The notes beneath the pieces are model-generated. The model was not told the origin of the DNA. It was given only the letters and a program-made list of their open reading frames with translations, and searched no databases. Of a stretch of 64,000 nt of DNA, positions 1 through 13,939 are shown piece by piece. A program made the translations under genes and the position numbers. Source of the DNA: Hymenolepis diminuta (lineage: Eukaryota; Platyhelminthes; Cestoda; Cyclophyllidea; Hymenolepididae); NCBI GenBank assembly GCA_900708905.1, contig CAADRB010000050.1, forward strand, positions 812,599 through 876,598. Direction: 5' to 3'. Numbering within the stretch: position 1 is the stretch's first letter; the number at the start of each line of letters is the position of its first letter.

Positions 1-3000
1 TCATTAGGCAGTTTTTATAAAAATTCGAACTTAAGGAAAAATTTCATACTATGAAGTGCTCTTTTTTTTAAATTTAATCGTAAATTAGCAACTTTAGACT
101 CCACTGTAGAATCTATGAAATTAAAATTTACATGCTTGTGCCCTTCTGCTTCAACGTCGATCGGAACCTGTAATTCTATAATTATCCATAAACTTTCTCC
201 TCGATCAACTGGTTTTCAGACCTCCTATTTTGTTGATAACCACATGCTTTAGAGCGTTTTGCCGACTGAATTCCCCAAAGAGAGTTCGATTTCAATCACT
301 CCACAGATTTTGGCAGCATTTTTTTCAAAAACGACCCTAAGGGCTAGAACATTGATTCTGTATACAATGAAAAGTTACTTTATCTGATTAAGAAAATATT
401 TATGAATGTTTAATCAGACGTTATTTTAAAAAAAGACAAAAAGGCACTACAATTGTATTCATTTTTGAGTTTCTTGATCATTTTTGTTGAGACTTGTGGT
501 ATACGGAAGCATGCTGAAATGATAACTATAATTTAACCTAACGGCATATTTCATTACGATTCAATTTTTTTCGTCTGTTTAAACCTAAAATAATTCCTCA
601 TTCAAGACATCTGCTCTACTTACAAGATTTATTCAAGTTTTTGCTTTGCTGCTATTAGCGCTCTGCCTCTTTTCGGGGCCTCTACTCATTTTCGATCTAA
701 GGCCAAAATTCAATTATTCAACTGCACTGCTTAACAGTAGTTTAATTTGAGAAAAATAATACATTTTTAGTCCGTCGCCATTTGTATTTCCCATTTGTGC
801 AGTTCAACACCCCCGCATTTTACCTGCATCGCTGTAGTCAACAGCTGATATCATCTTTCCAACTACGTCAACAGATATATAGCTCTTTAATAGAATAAAA
901 AATTTTATTTGTATTTTTATTAATTTAACATATATAATAACAATAACTTTTTGATCAAAATAGAAATACTATTTATTAATTATTTTAGAGATGTTTGCTT
1001 TTAGAAAGAAAGAAAACCCTTGTTATTATTGAGACTGCAATAAATGAAATTGAATCCTTTCCTTCCGAAATGTAAAGATTTCTCCCAAGTCTCATCAGAA
1101 TTCGGTGTCCATTTTTTATTCCTCTCTTTGTGGCTTGAAATATGGAAAATAATTGAAAGGTAGTGGTTAGGTTCAAAGACTGTTATGCTTAAAGTTCCGC
1201 CACTTTTTTAAATTTTTATAATTCACGTATTTTCTAAAATAGTATTGATAAACAATAATCTCTATAACACAATTTTATAATTTTACGCCGGTCTTAAATA
1301 TGTAGCCGCACAATAATGACGAGGTTCATTTTGCAGTGGCTGTTTGAACACGTGATACGATATGAAATATACAGCAATATGAAAAGTAAGGTTTAAATAT
1401 AGGATACATAGATATGAGAAAGGGAAAGGTAAATTAAGTAATTATAGTCTTGAAACCAGTAATTACATCCTCTTTAAAAGCCTAACTCTCTGATATTTTG
1501 AGTGTTCGGTAAGTGAATGCACATTTTAAAAGAGGAAGCAGAAGTTATTCATTTCGAAATAATCAAAGTTAAAAGATTGGGTAATGATTTCACTCCCGTC
1601 TTTAATACTACAATGTCTCTAGCTAGTATGATCTAGTAAAGTGTCTTCTTTTTCCTTAAAGATGTTTTTTTATTAGCCTTTATGGCAATCATTTCTACAC
1701 AATCTTGATTTACTTAACGTTAGAGTTTCATACCTATGGTCACTGCACAAACCGTTATCAATTTCAATTTCTTCATGTTAGTTGAAGAAAAAAGAAAAAT
1801 ACATGAGGTGCCGATCTGTCTGTGTGCAATTAATGACTGGAAGTGATTTGTTTGGAATTTTGCGTACCTTAGTGCTAAATGTACCGGAGATCTGCTCCTA
1901 CTACCAAAATACTTGAGAAAAAGTCCTAGGGACGTGTAGAAACCAGTAATTACCTAATTAACAGAAAAGAGGAAAATGCATCGATCCAGATCATGGTCGA
2001 ACAAATGATTGTCTATCCTTACTGTTTCCTTACTTTTATTTCCTAGGGAAAAAGAGTAAATCCTTGATTCTGCGTGATATACTTGTTTCGACATAAAATC
2101 AATGATGGCAAAGGTTTGATAGAATGTTAGATGATCTAATAGCCTTGTTATTTTATCTTCTCTCTTACAACATATAAATTTAGCGTCAATTCCCTTTTCA
2201 AAGTGATTGATAAATTTTAATGCGGTTGATAGATGACGTCAGCGAATGTGTCAACACATGTATCCAACTGGCAAATTCTTGCTTCCATAAAAAGCAGCCT
2301 GCTTTGGTGGATTAAAAATATTTCCGATCGTATGCGCAAGTCGTTTTTTTCACTGTAAAGTTTTTTTATCAGAATATGAACTAAAAGAGAAAAAAATTTC
2401 CTCAAAGGGGTAAAATAAAGTGAAAAATAGACAGGACTTGTTGCAATTCAAGCACACTTTAAAATTCAGGATTTTTGCTCAGTTACATTATCAGATGTTT
2501 GTTTTTTATGTTATATATTCGGAAATCGAATTCTTTCACATTTTAGAACTCATCTTCCTTAGTGTTGTTTGTTTTGTTAATTAAACAAAATTTAAATAAC
2601 TGAGAATTTCCATGCATATGCTTTCTTAATGCTGAAGCTGAGTTCTTTCAATTCCTGCGTCAAAAATGAAGAAAGAGCAGAGAAATGCTTTTCCGGATGA
2701 AGCTTTGACATTAAATTTTATTGGTGGACATTAAATGCATGCTTGCATATTGTGCACATAGAGTGTCTTAAAATATTAAAAAAACCATTGCATTGTAGTG
2801 TGTATTCCACTAATTTGGAAATGAATTTTACACTGCTGAAATGGATTCTGCATTCTCATTGAATCTTTATTTATTTGGTTTGCTCATAATTAAATCTACT
2901 TAAATACGCAATCGTTTCTAAATTTTTGCCTTTAGCAATTCATCTACTCTTAAATTTCCTCTTAAATAAAGTGTACGAAATCATTTTTCACCTTCTTACA

Positions 3001-5884
3001 TGACGCTAGTTTGCAGCTCTTAACTTTATCGTCTCTGTTCATATTTAAACTATAAAATAATTAATTCATTATTAATAGCTATGAACCGCAAAGTATGAGA
3101 CTTCTGGAGACAGAGAATCCTATATTTGTGCGTTACTGGGAGATACGAAACATGACAGAATCACCACACTTTCTGCCGATTTGATGTCAATTTTTTGTTC
3201 GCTCCCACTTTTTCTGTCCCAATTTGTGGAATTTGTTAATCCAAACGTAGCTGGTCATATTTTGTATTCAAATTCCCATAGTTTTATGGTCTAAATCGGT
3301 TATTTAGTATGTATTTAAAAGTAAATTTGATTTTATTAATTATTATTACATTTTTCGTCTTACAATTAATGCTTCATATGAAATCATATGACTAATTTTT
3401 AGATTAATAAATTACTAAGTGTATTACTTCACATTTTAATCAATCGAGTCATTTCAAATATCTGATCTCAGTTTTTTGCTACTTACTAAACGTGGGTGCT
3501 ACTAGACATACAATAAAGAAGTTGAAAATCGAATGATGATGAATCCTATATAGAATTCTATTTCTAATATTATTGAGCATCGGTTACAATTAGAAGGTGG
3601 AGGTAAATAAATAAAACATGTGTCGATTCTTGGTTTCGTTGAATTTTCGCAGATGAAAATTAGATGATAAGGTACTCGCAGATTAAGCACCACAGATCCA
3701 AAGACGATGTCTCAACAACTAATGTGCTTATTGGAGTAGTTACTAATAGATCGCAGCTAACAACGGAAAACAACTATTCTAAACTAAAACACATGACTCC
3801 TTTGTCCGGTGGATTTATATTAATGCGAATTGGTGGGATTTTTGCTGAAGTGTACTTTTATAAATTAAAATATTTCAGGGTCAATGCCTCCACACATTTT
3901 GCAACAAGCTTGTTTAACTAGCTTTCAGTGAATTATCTTAGGGAGATTTTATTCTCATTCTTTTTTAAATATTTCATTCCAGACGGTTTTTAATTGTTTA
4001 CTGTCGGGAAGTTGAAATTCATAATTTATAATGATTACTAAATGAGCTTCCTTTGGAGTTATTTACGCTTGAAGAAGGCAGCTGTAAAATTATAGCAAAA
4101 ATTTTTCAAATCTTTGGTTTAAAATATTAATATATCCTGTAAAACGCTCATTTTTTATTATTTTCATCACAATTATTATCCATGATAAGTTGAGTTCTTA
4201 TCTATCTCTACTGCTAAAAGAACTACTATGAGATAGTAGTTCTGAACATGCGAAATAGCGAAATGTTTTGGTATGGAATAAAACGGAGGTCGAGTAGTAA
4301 GTATTATAAGGAGGACATTAAGAATCTTACTCTATGGGTAGAAAAATAACTGGAAGTGGCAAGGGCAACCATCGGGATTAAAGACCGGTCAATACACTCT
4401 AGTTATCTTGGGTAAGCTTTTGCTGCCATCCAGTAGACGAAACATGATATTTGAATTTGGGCTCATGAAATGGCTAATAAGTAAATATTGTACAACTGGA
4501 ATCCAAAAGGGAAATGAAGTAAGGCTCTCCCTTTCTCGACTTAACTCTCATCATAACATTATTTATTTATTAAATATTGTCTAAAAGCTACCTACACGGT
4601 GTTATCTTGAAGATTCCCATTGTTAAGTTTTAGGACCTTTCTCAGCATTTTCGAAATATTTTGCCTTGCTTTATTTCTGATGCAATTTCTAATTAATTAA
4701 AATTTTTCCCCCTGGCACTTGAAATTTTCTGAAATTGTTGTTTTTGTCATATTTACTCGAAAGTACATTAACCTAACAACAAGGTATGTACTTTTATCCA
4801 CGCAGTTTTAAATTATTCATTTTTCACTTTTTGTTAGATTATTCAATATCTGGTGGCGTAGCGGTAATGTGGAAACATTGTCTCTTCAAATTAAAATAAA
4901 TTGTATTAAAATATTATGAAATTCGTTTGAAATTAAATACTAATATATTTCCTATGGGAAGATTTTTAGTGAAAGAATGTTAAAAAAATTTTATTAAAGC
5001 AAATTATACCTTGTATCTATGTGTCAAAATAAATTATTTTCTATGGTCTGATTTGATGGTTTTTATAAATATCTTTCATCTAATTAAATACAATTTCTTG
5101 GGAGTATTTTTCATTAAATTATTATAACCCTCAGCAAATCAGCGGAATTGAGCATTTTTTTCAGTGGGTAAGCAACTGAAACCGGCAAATTTAATAGAGA
5201 ACGTCAAACGAGTTACTTTATTTAAATTTCGGATTCGGGTTGTTGAATTTTTACGTAAAAATCGGTTCACAACATTACGATCCAAAACTCCGATTTCAAA
5301 ATTTGTCTATGGATTACCAATAAAATTGTGATATGCAATCTCCTGCGTTTATTAATTAGCATTTAATTGTGATGGTCGATCATGCCACTTCAAACCATTT
5401 CTTTCAAAGACCGAAAAGGCAACATAATCTTCCCTGATCTTAAGCGGTTTGGAGGGTACACTAACCTATATTTTTCTCGAACTTCTCCGATTCTATTCAA
5501 AAAATGTATTATTTACTGATTTTATTGAATTCTGAAATATTGAAAATCGACAAAATTATTTATTTTTCTTCGATTTTCAACTGATGTTGTTTTACCTGGA
5601 GGGAAAAAAAGGAAAATTTTTGGATAAAACATCCCTATATTTTCATTCTAATGTTTCTCTAAGGATTTGCTTTCTTATTGGCTGAAATGATTTGAAGACA
5701 TTGATCAATCAAAGTTCTGTATTCTCTTCTGATGCTTTGAATGAATTTACTTTGAACACAATTTTACCAAAACGTTGATTGACTTCTTAATGGTCCATTT
5801 CACAAACCCATTACAGGAAAAAATGTAAGTAAGTGAAATCAACCTTGGGCTTCAGCTTATAGTTTTATTATATTTTCCTTCTCT
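1..5884. other. AT-rich DNA without recognised genes
   Basis: No frame longer than 85 codons and none with family similarity. There are scattered poly-A/T runs and a slightly less AT-rich patch at about 4,260-4,450 that I could not assign. It may be intergenic or a long intron. Confidence 0.6.
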
Positions 5885-6120
5885 AAACGCGCCGTTGACG
5901 CAGTGGCCAACGTGTACGTCCTACAAGTCAGATGTTACGAGATTAGACCTCATCATTACACACTCGATGACGTAAATAGCCAATCGTCCTGGTTGATTCC
6001 GATCAACAAGAGGTGATTGAATGTGAGCTACTCGTAAGGGCGACTCAGGGCTACCTTCCTTTCTGCCCAAGTCAAATATAGTGAATACTTCTCCTAATGG
6101 GCTTGGGAAGTTTTATGATT
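5885..6120 (+). mobile_element. SINE-like tRNA-derived fossil
   Basis: The head GACGCAGTGGCCAACG resembles the tRNA 5' end and A box, and TTACGAGATTAGACCTC about 35 nt on resembles a decayed B box. A GC-richer body follows (cgtaagggcgactcagggct). The head is similar to the minus-strand segment near 13,200. No clear tail repeat or target-site duplication was found. Confidence 0.45.
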
Positions 6121-6871
6121 TACAGGCATAGATTTTTGATTGTTTATGTTTAGCATTTTCTTTTAGAATTCCTACTGGCTGAGTTTATTTGTCTTTTCTA
6201 CATGAAAATCTCCTGTGCTTATCGTATCTTTCATTGTGCATTACTTATGGTTGCGGCTAGTCTTTAAATCGTCACTGTCAGAGCTTGACAGGATAAAATC
6301 ACGGAATCTGACAACTGTAGCCATTTCTTAATGAAAAATCGTTTAGTCGCAAAAAATTTACTGTTTTATGAATAATAACACAGGTATGAATTTGCCCACA
6401 TTTTATTTCGTAATTAATGAATAGTGGGGATCCAGACAGTGCTTAAGTAAAACTGTCCGGTTTGAACTTTTCCTAATAACGGTTAATTTTTAATCAATGC
6501 AATTATTATTATAACTAACAGTAAGGCACAAAACATGAGTAATTTTCCATTGTGGAAGGATGACCAAAATCGCTTAACATTAAGCCCAATAAATGACAAG
6601 TGCAGAGAATGGGATATTGTTGAAAGTAAAGTGAAGTTATCAGGGAGTCTTACTTGAGGTGGTTTTTACTGGGTTCAGTTCAAATTTATGATTTTTCACC
6701 TTCAGTATTTGGCAAAATCTTGTTTAAGACATTTAGTGCTAATTAATCTGTTATTGAATTACGATTATCGGTTTTGCCACTTCTTGAGAATGCAGATTGA
6801 TTTCAGACGATATTTAATACCTTACGTGTTGTTTATATGACAGAGCTAATTTATGTTATCATTACGTTTAG

Positions 6872-7006
6872 CTACTACTAGAGCTCGAGATGGCAACAGG
6901 CAAATCAGAGTTAGGAGCAATACATCAGGAGGTGGCGGTGTTGAACTTGGGACTCAAGTACTTCAAGTGGTTGCCATCAACGGCTATCCTGTCGTCACTA
7001 GAAATG
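6872..7006 (+). CDS. Candidate internal exon, unassigned protein
   Basis: A 135-nt segment lies between an acceptor ending gtttag and a consensus donor gtaagt, with phase 1 at both ends. It reads a Gly/Arg-rich stretch (DGNRQIRVRSNTSGGGG) followed by a hydrophobic segment (VLQVVAINGYPVV). Base composition is clearly less AT-rich than the surroundings. I do not recognise the family. Its phase would allow splicing to the first TOM1-like exon 6.6 kb downstream, but it does not resemble a VHS domain, so that link is weak. A second frame, starting with ATG at 6890, is also open through the segment. Confidence 0.4.
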
Positions 7007-10000
7007 GTAAGTTTTGCTTTTTTTCATTCAGCTTTCAAAAATCAGTTATACGTCATGGGGCACAACTTTTTGTTAATAGAGCATTTTTGAAAAATTTAAT
7101 GTTGCGTAAATCTAAATTCTTGAATTTCACTTGCCTCCTTAACCTAACACCCTGGGATTTTGGGAACGGTTTCAAACATATTATTTCAAGCTATTATACA
7201 TCTATGTTATTGTCTTTGCGAAATGGGGCTAAACGGTCACTGTTTACTGTGCTGCAAAGAGTAAGAAAAAGATAAAAGACTTAAATCGGATAATAGCTTA
7301 ATGAGAAAAGACGGAGGAAGTGAGAGGGAACGTAAGGTGACGTAAAAATTTGATTGATATGAGGTGCTACAAACTGAGAGGAGCTGGCCGAAGGACCTGG
7401 TCGCAGACTTTGGTCGGTACGAATCGGAAAGAAATGATCTGGATATCAATGTAAACGCATACTGATTAAGAAGTCGAAATGGGAGATGAGTTGTCTGACG
7501 CCGGCTTAAGCATAGTTAGTTATTTGACTGGCATATCGATGGATGCATTTTAGATGGGATCCTACCAATCGATCTTATTATGTATACTACTACATGTCAA
7601 TCATATACAATCTATGCAGATTTTGGTCGAACGTTACATCTAATTTACTGTCAATTCGTACATATTGTAAATTATTAAGGCTGTGATATTTCAATAATCA
7701 TTTGGGATATGCATTTTTTACGCGTTTTTTTACTATTTGAATTTGTTATGCCATTCAAGTTAAAAGTATATCGTTTCAATGAAGTGTATTTTTAGTAATA
7801 TCTGTATATTTATATCTTGTTTTTCTAATTTACTGTTGATTTCGTGCTTATCTTTTTGGTAACTTACATTCCACAATCTGACATTTTAAATTAGGTATTT
7901 ATAGTTCTTTTGTATGAAAATCCTTTTTGCAAGAATTGCATTTAGTTCCAAAATTGTCATATAATTGAATCGTGGTCATCCCATGATTTATCTAATTTCA
8001 AATAGTCTATTTCTGTTTAGCTGAAATTATTGATCTGTTATTGTCGCCCGCCCATATTTTCATTAAACCGCATAATCTGTATTGTGAGTTTGTTAGGGTT
8101 GCCATGGCTACTACACGACTGAATTGTTTACATCATTCCTGTATTATATTGTCCATCAGATATCACTTATCAAATCGGCTTATTTTCAATTGTCATTTTT
8201 TTTCGCGATCATAATATTTTTAGATTAACGCTCCAGCCTTAACTTGACGCATTTCTCTACATGATGGTGGTATTAATAACGTTTTCTTTATAAAAATTTT
8301 GTTACCCTAGCCTCCCTCCTTTATCACGTGTTTGACTTTCTGTTAATCGATTTCGATTGCCTTACGCAATTAAAAATCGTGCTTTTGTTTTATTGTGCTA
8401 ATAATAATATCGGGGAAGAAAGAATAAATCAAAATGGAGCCCTAAACAAGACCTGTGCATCTAAAAAGTGTTACTTCACTTGAATTTCTGATTCTGGCTG
8501 TATTTTTTTTATTATATAAGTTATTTGCTGCTTCACTATTCGACTTCTATATTTCACTATTTCTTCCCTGGACTTCTAGGTAAACTAATGTTCAACATAT
8601 CGAGTTTTTGCTTATTGATCAGTCGATTAATGTGGATATTCGGCCATTAAATCTGAATGCTTTTTCTCTCGACTGACCAACACGTCACTCCGATTATGTT
8701 ATACTGACGGTCATTTGTATTTACTGAAACTGAGATCTAATGGATATTGATTTTCAAGATTGCTTTTGCAGGTGATAAGGTATTAAGATGGCCCTTTCTT
8801 TTACCATGAGGACGGTGTATAAGGTGGTGTATCAATGTTGCTGTTATGATATTTTAATATTCGCTAATTCGCTACCTTAATTTTACGAGCATGTATAAAT
8901 TATCTTTTGAAGCATTGACGTTTAATGACAGCAAGTTCTTAGAAAGGGATTTAATTTGTCCGCGATTACTGAGTTTTTACTTGTTTAAAAAAATTGGAAT
9001 ATTTTAAATTTTAATCTCGGTTAAACAAACACGGGCCATGTTGGAAATTGGTCAAACAATGTTGACAGCTTAGCGAATGATTTTCTGTTCATGTTTAATA
9101 ACATGATACAAAGAGTCCCAACAGATTATACAAATGCATTAGGTTGGCTATTTTCAGTCGAAGTTAACATTTGGTATTAGGTTTCTGAGAAACCATAGTT
9201 GTTTTACCTAAGGAATTTCACAGCTTACCATTTTAGGAGCGTTTTATAGGTTGGGGTATGAATTTCGAAATCTGTTGGTGCTAATATTGCACTAAATATC
9301 GGTTTTTATACGTAAAACATTGATATTCCATCGTATTTCTGTAATTTCGTTTTTGGTTAATCAGTTTTTGTTTTTCAAATCGTATAAGAAAACCACATAT
9401 GGAATTGATAAAACTTATTAATGATTGCGGACTTGGATTCCTTTAAGGTGGTATATGCAGTTGAAGCAAGTTATTTGAATTCATCTGGTAATGAGTAAGG
9501 CAGATGTAATTGCATACTGAATTTTAAATTTAGATTCATTAAATATATGATCTTGAAATAATCTTACTAATTTACGGTCATGTATAACTCTTCTTTTGAT
9601 AATTTACAAAATCTTCCCTTAATGAGGCCTAGATAAGCCATTGCTAAGTAAAAGCCTTATCTTTAAGCTGAAGGAATTGAATTGGTTGTCTTATAAAGAA
9701 GATATAATGGTCTATTCTAATGAATTATATCAGTCGTAAATCACCTACTTGTTCTACTTTTTCTCAATCTGCCGAAGCGTTTTAAGGATTTGTTCTCTAC
9801 GGTTTCACAAACTGCCCCTTAATTATCTATATTGAATCCACTTACAATTTCACAGAAACTGGATGTGATCTTTTTTTCCCAATGAGTCTTTAGGCGTGAC
9901 TAGAATCCGGAAAATTTATCCCATTTGAGGACTTGGCAACACCGTTATTGTTTATGCATTTTCTCCAAAATAAGTTGTCTTTGATCTTTTGGGTCAGTTA

Positions 10001-13000
10001 AACCCGAATTTGAATAGTGTTATGCTAAAAACATCAAGGCTTATTCAGTCTAGCTAGATTATGCTATCCGAAGAGACAAATTTTTATATTTATAATGATT
10101 GAGCACTCAAGTGAAACAACTGCTCTTCATGGTTGTAAATTTACCGCGGTAAATAGTAGATAAATCTTGCAACTTCAAATAGGCAGTATTAATGAACCAT
10201 TTTTTTCATGGAAAGTGGCTATGTTCACTGACCACTTAATTAGCTTAGATTTCATATCTCATGTAGTCTGGAATTAAAGGAGGACGATATTCGACCAGAA
10301 ACAGTATTGGAGTCAATCGGTGCCATCTCCTTGTTTATTTTCAAAAATGGAGAATAAATAGAGTTTTAATAATAATAGTTGGGAATGCATGGACTAGTCG
10401 CCTTCACCCAAATTGTTTACGCTTTTAGCTTGTTATTCTGACTATTATTTAGTCCGCTTTTAACATTGGTGAACATAGGAGCCTAGCCATGCTTCATTGC
10501 GTCCCGTCAGAAAAGAATATATCTATTCCAATTTAGGCGGCCACCTATTTAAATTGCAAGTAAAGACATTTTTCGAGCTTTTAAACCTTTTGAAGCGGCT
10601 TGGCCTACTTTTATGGGTAGTAGTAACCCGTTTATTTATGCATTTGTATATATCACACTGTTTGTACAAGTGGGTAAATTCGATATATCTCTATCACGGA
10701 TCATCTAAAATATTTTGGTTTAAGGTCGTTGTCGAAATTAGACTTGTACAAAATTAATTCATTGTGAAAGCGGTTGGTTCACTTCAACCATAATTAAGAA
10801 CATGTTGTTGCATATGCTAATTGTTGCAACTGAAACCCGTATGAATATCGTAAGACGCTTAAGTATCCAAAATACGTGCCTGGTTATAGGGGCAGTATTC
10901 GGTTGATCTTTATAAACTTGGTATGCATTTATTATAAGAGAACGTAGAGATATTCGGTACTATGAACTAAAGATTTTAGGGCTTTACTACTTAGCTAAGT
11001 TTGAAGGATATATACTTCTTTTACTGTCTCCTGGAATTTGTTATGCGGAGGAAAGCACATTCAAAATCATTATTGATGATCAAATCATCCAAGATGTCAA
11101 GTGTATGGCTGAACGTCCTTGACTGAAACTACCAGTCGATTTCCTTTTTTATAAGTGTAAAACCTCATCTTAGGTTAAGTCGCTCAAAAGCACTAAAAGC
11201 TGAATCTAAGGGCAGAAGTCATTGAAGAGACACCTGCTCAGTGGCGAAATTGTTTTGATTAAATTGTAAATTACACGATATATTTAACCAAATAAAGATG
11301 ACAAGATTGAGATCACTGCACCCATAGACAAATTAACCGAGAGGATAATTGAGTCGTATAAGGATATCTCATTAAGGGGAAACAGTCTACTAGGAATCGA
11401 AATAGGGACACATAAGGGAGGGTTATCACATTGCAGGGTACTTCAGTCCGAATATGCTGGTTCAGGACACCACAGCAGCAGTATTAATTTTACATGAAAA
11501 GTTGCCGATAAGAAGTATTTTACTGTTATCGAAGAGATGGAGATATTTATCAATATGCATGTATTACGGAATTAATGAATGTACCTTGATAAGTCCTGGA
11601 TATTCGCCAATAAATATGGGGTATAAAGCGAAATAATTACACAGAGTTTGCTTATAGTCTTTTTCAAACAGGTATTCATAGGTATTTTTGCTTGGTTTAC
11701 AATGCAAAGTATTACAAACGGATTATTTAAAATATCCTAAGAGGTATTCTTTCACTCTTTTAAACGTAAGAGCTAAAAGAAATATCTCTTTTTAAGGAAT
11801 TATTGCGAAAATTTTCACCTTAAAGTTTTTTTTTACAAGTAGATGCTGTAAAAATTGAAAATAAAACAACCGTATTTTGTTGTTTCATTAGTCTGCCATT
11901 ATTATATGATGCCAATTTCTTTCCAATACGTTCCAGGATAGTAAATTATAACTTGCACTAAAACTGATAGACAAGCCTTAATTTAATTAAAGCCTATCCG
12001 TACTATCTCTCCCTTTGAAGTTTCACTTAGCTGCTAAATCCATCTTATTTTGACTTTGCCAAGCAATTGTTTTAATTTGGAGTCTCTAAGTAAATATTGA
12101 AATCAATTTGAAGTTTAAATTGCTGTCTTTTAATCAAATGGCATCTTCTATGTCAATGTCGGTGATTGGCTCTTTTTTTGATATGATTGCGTCTGTGATT
12201 GTAAATTATTATTTTCGCACTTGATGGATGAAACCTGTCTATTTTTTATCACTTCAGGTACAACTGATGCAGGTAGATGCTATTATTATATCCACGGGAT
12301 TGTAAAAGGTTTTACTCGTTTACGCAAAAATACCCTGTGAATAAAGGGAACAGGCGGTGTGTCTACAAAGTTAAGATATGGCGAGGGGACCTAAAGCAAG
12401 TGTGTAGTGAATTCAAGACATCAAAAACCTCAATTTATTTCAATTCTTGAGAATTTCGTTGTTAATGAATAGTATCCTTATTTTCAAACTTTACTGATTG
12501 GTTCCCAGATACATGGACGTGATTATTTCAAGGATATTCGAAACTTGTTTCCGATTGACTTAATTCTGTGGTTGTACAATGTATCACATTTCATCCTATT
12601 TGATTTTTCTTTAAGAAAATGTTGCTTTACTTGCAGTTTATAATGATCGCTGATGTCCATCTTTTTACTTCTATTATCTTTATTTTGATGGCACTTAATC
12701 AAATTGCAAAATTTCCTAGAATTACTCGACCGATAGCCTTTTGTTCAAGTATTTATGTACTATTCACCAAATTGTCATTTTGTATCCTGCAAATGCCAAA
12801 ATATCACTTATCTCTGGATTTCAGGCGACTGGGAAAGCAAATTTCCGTTAGTGCGATCATACATTTAGTAGTTGCTCCATATCAGCATTGGAATCCATCC
12901 GATCTTTTAAGGTTTTAAGACCTATTTTAGATCAATAAGTATTATTTAATGCATTTATTCCACCCTATAACTGTAGTTAATGTTTAAATTGTATTTAAGA

Positions 13001-13084
13001 TTGTAGTGAACTGTTTATTTAAAGGATTCTTATGGATGAAAAACCGAATAACCTGCTAGCGTTTTTAACATTCCTCTTGATTAC
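7007..13084. other. AT-rich DNA without recognised genes; searched for TOM1 VHS exons
   Basis: I looked here on the plus strand for VHS-domain exons of the downstream TOM1-like gene and found none. Open frames at 10,497-10,757 and 12,619-12,918 are hydrophobic but resemble no family and lack convincing splice borders. A purine-rich, less AT-rich patch lies at 7,250-7,450. Confidence 0.55.
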
Positions 13085-13225
13085 TGGTGTGTGCCGTTAT
13101 GGAACTTCCCTGGTGAGAAGCTCGAATTCTGCCGTCCTCTTCATTAGTCAGACTTAATCAGTGTGGCTGTCATTCCTCTCTATTCTTGCGAGTGGAAGCG
13201 TTTACCGCTGTGTCACTGACGCACA
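13085..13225 (-). mobile_element. SINE-like tRNA-derived fossil
   Basis: The minus strand reads GACACAGCGGTAAACGCTTCC then ACTCGCAAG, closely matching the head at 5893-5927 (GACGCAGTGG..AACG....CAAG). AATTCGAGC about 85 nt downstream is B-box-like but too far for a normal tRNA. The body differs from the 5.9-kb copy. Confidence 0.4.
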
Positions 13226-13613
13226 AAATATTTTTAGATATATTACGAATATCATGTTTATTCTGTATCCACAGTTCTTCAAGCAAAATTTGAATTTGTA
13301 ATATGATTCACAAGTCATCTTTGTTTGTTGAAATAACTATATAAGTTTAAATGTCATAGTTCTTTCTATCTTTTATCTTTTAATCATTTGTCAAAGCATG
13401 TCAGAATACATTCAACTAACCGACGCCCTTCATTGGGCCACACACTATTTTGCAGCTTTTATAATAACCTTTTCGGGAATAAATAAAATTGATCTCTTTG
13501 AAAATAAATGAACTTTAGAAGCGTTAATCTTAAAATCTTCTTTAATGTTAATTTGTTTTGAATGCTATACTGCACGGGATCTAGTAATTATTTCATTCAA
13601 TCACTCATTCAAG

Positions 13614-13939
13614 GCCAAGAAGTCTTCTTCGCTGCTACTCCACGCACATTTATGAATCATCATCAACATCAGTGTAATCGGTATCAACGTCATCATTCTC
13701 CCCATCAGGTGCAAGGTTCATTCAATAGTCATCGCTCCCTTCCAACTCAAATGTACAATTTGACTGCCGATCAAACTCTTATCGATCAAGAGGGTACAGT
13801 TCGCCGTTTGAGTACTGCTCAAAGGGAAAGACTTAGTCAGGATTTGGCAGTTGTGCAGACAAATCTGCATATTCTTAATGATATGTTGACTGAACTTCAG
13901 CCTGATGCTATTTCGTCAGATGATCTGGAGTTACTCCAA
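13614..13939 (+). CDS. TOM1: TOM1 exon: linker and GAT helix 1-2
   Basis: The reading frame carries a His/Gln-rich linker, then the first GAT helices ending in DLELLQ. The donor is gtatgt directly after the CAA codon (phase 0). The 5' boundary is less certain: the frame stays open upstream to 13562, so an acceptor had to be chosen from the pyrimidine-rich stretch ending in ag at 13613. Confidence 0.8.

Noticed and set aside
10497..10757. Open frame of 86 codons with hydrophobic stretches
   Set aside because: No family similarity, no splice signals, codon content looks like translated AT-rich non-coding DNA.
12619..12918. Open frame of 99 codons upstream of the TOM1-like exons
   Set aside because: Does not resemble a VHS domain and has no clear donor in a fitting phase.
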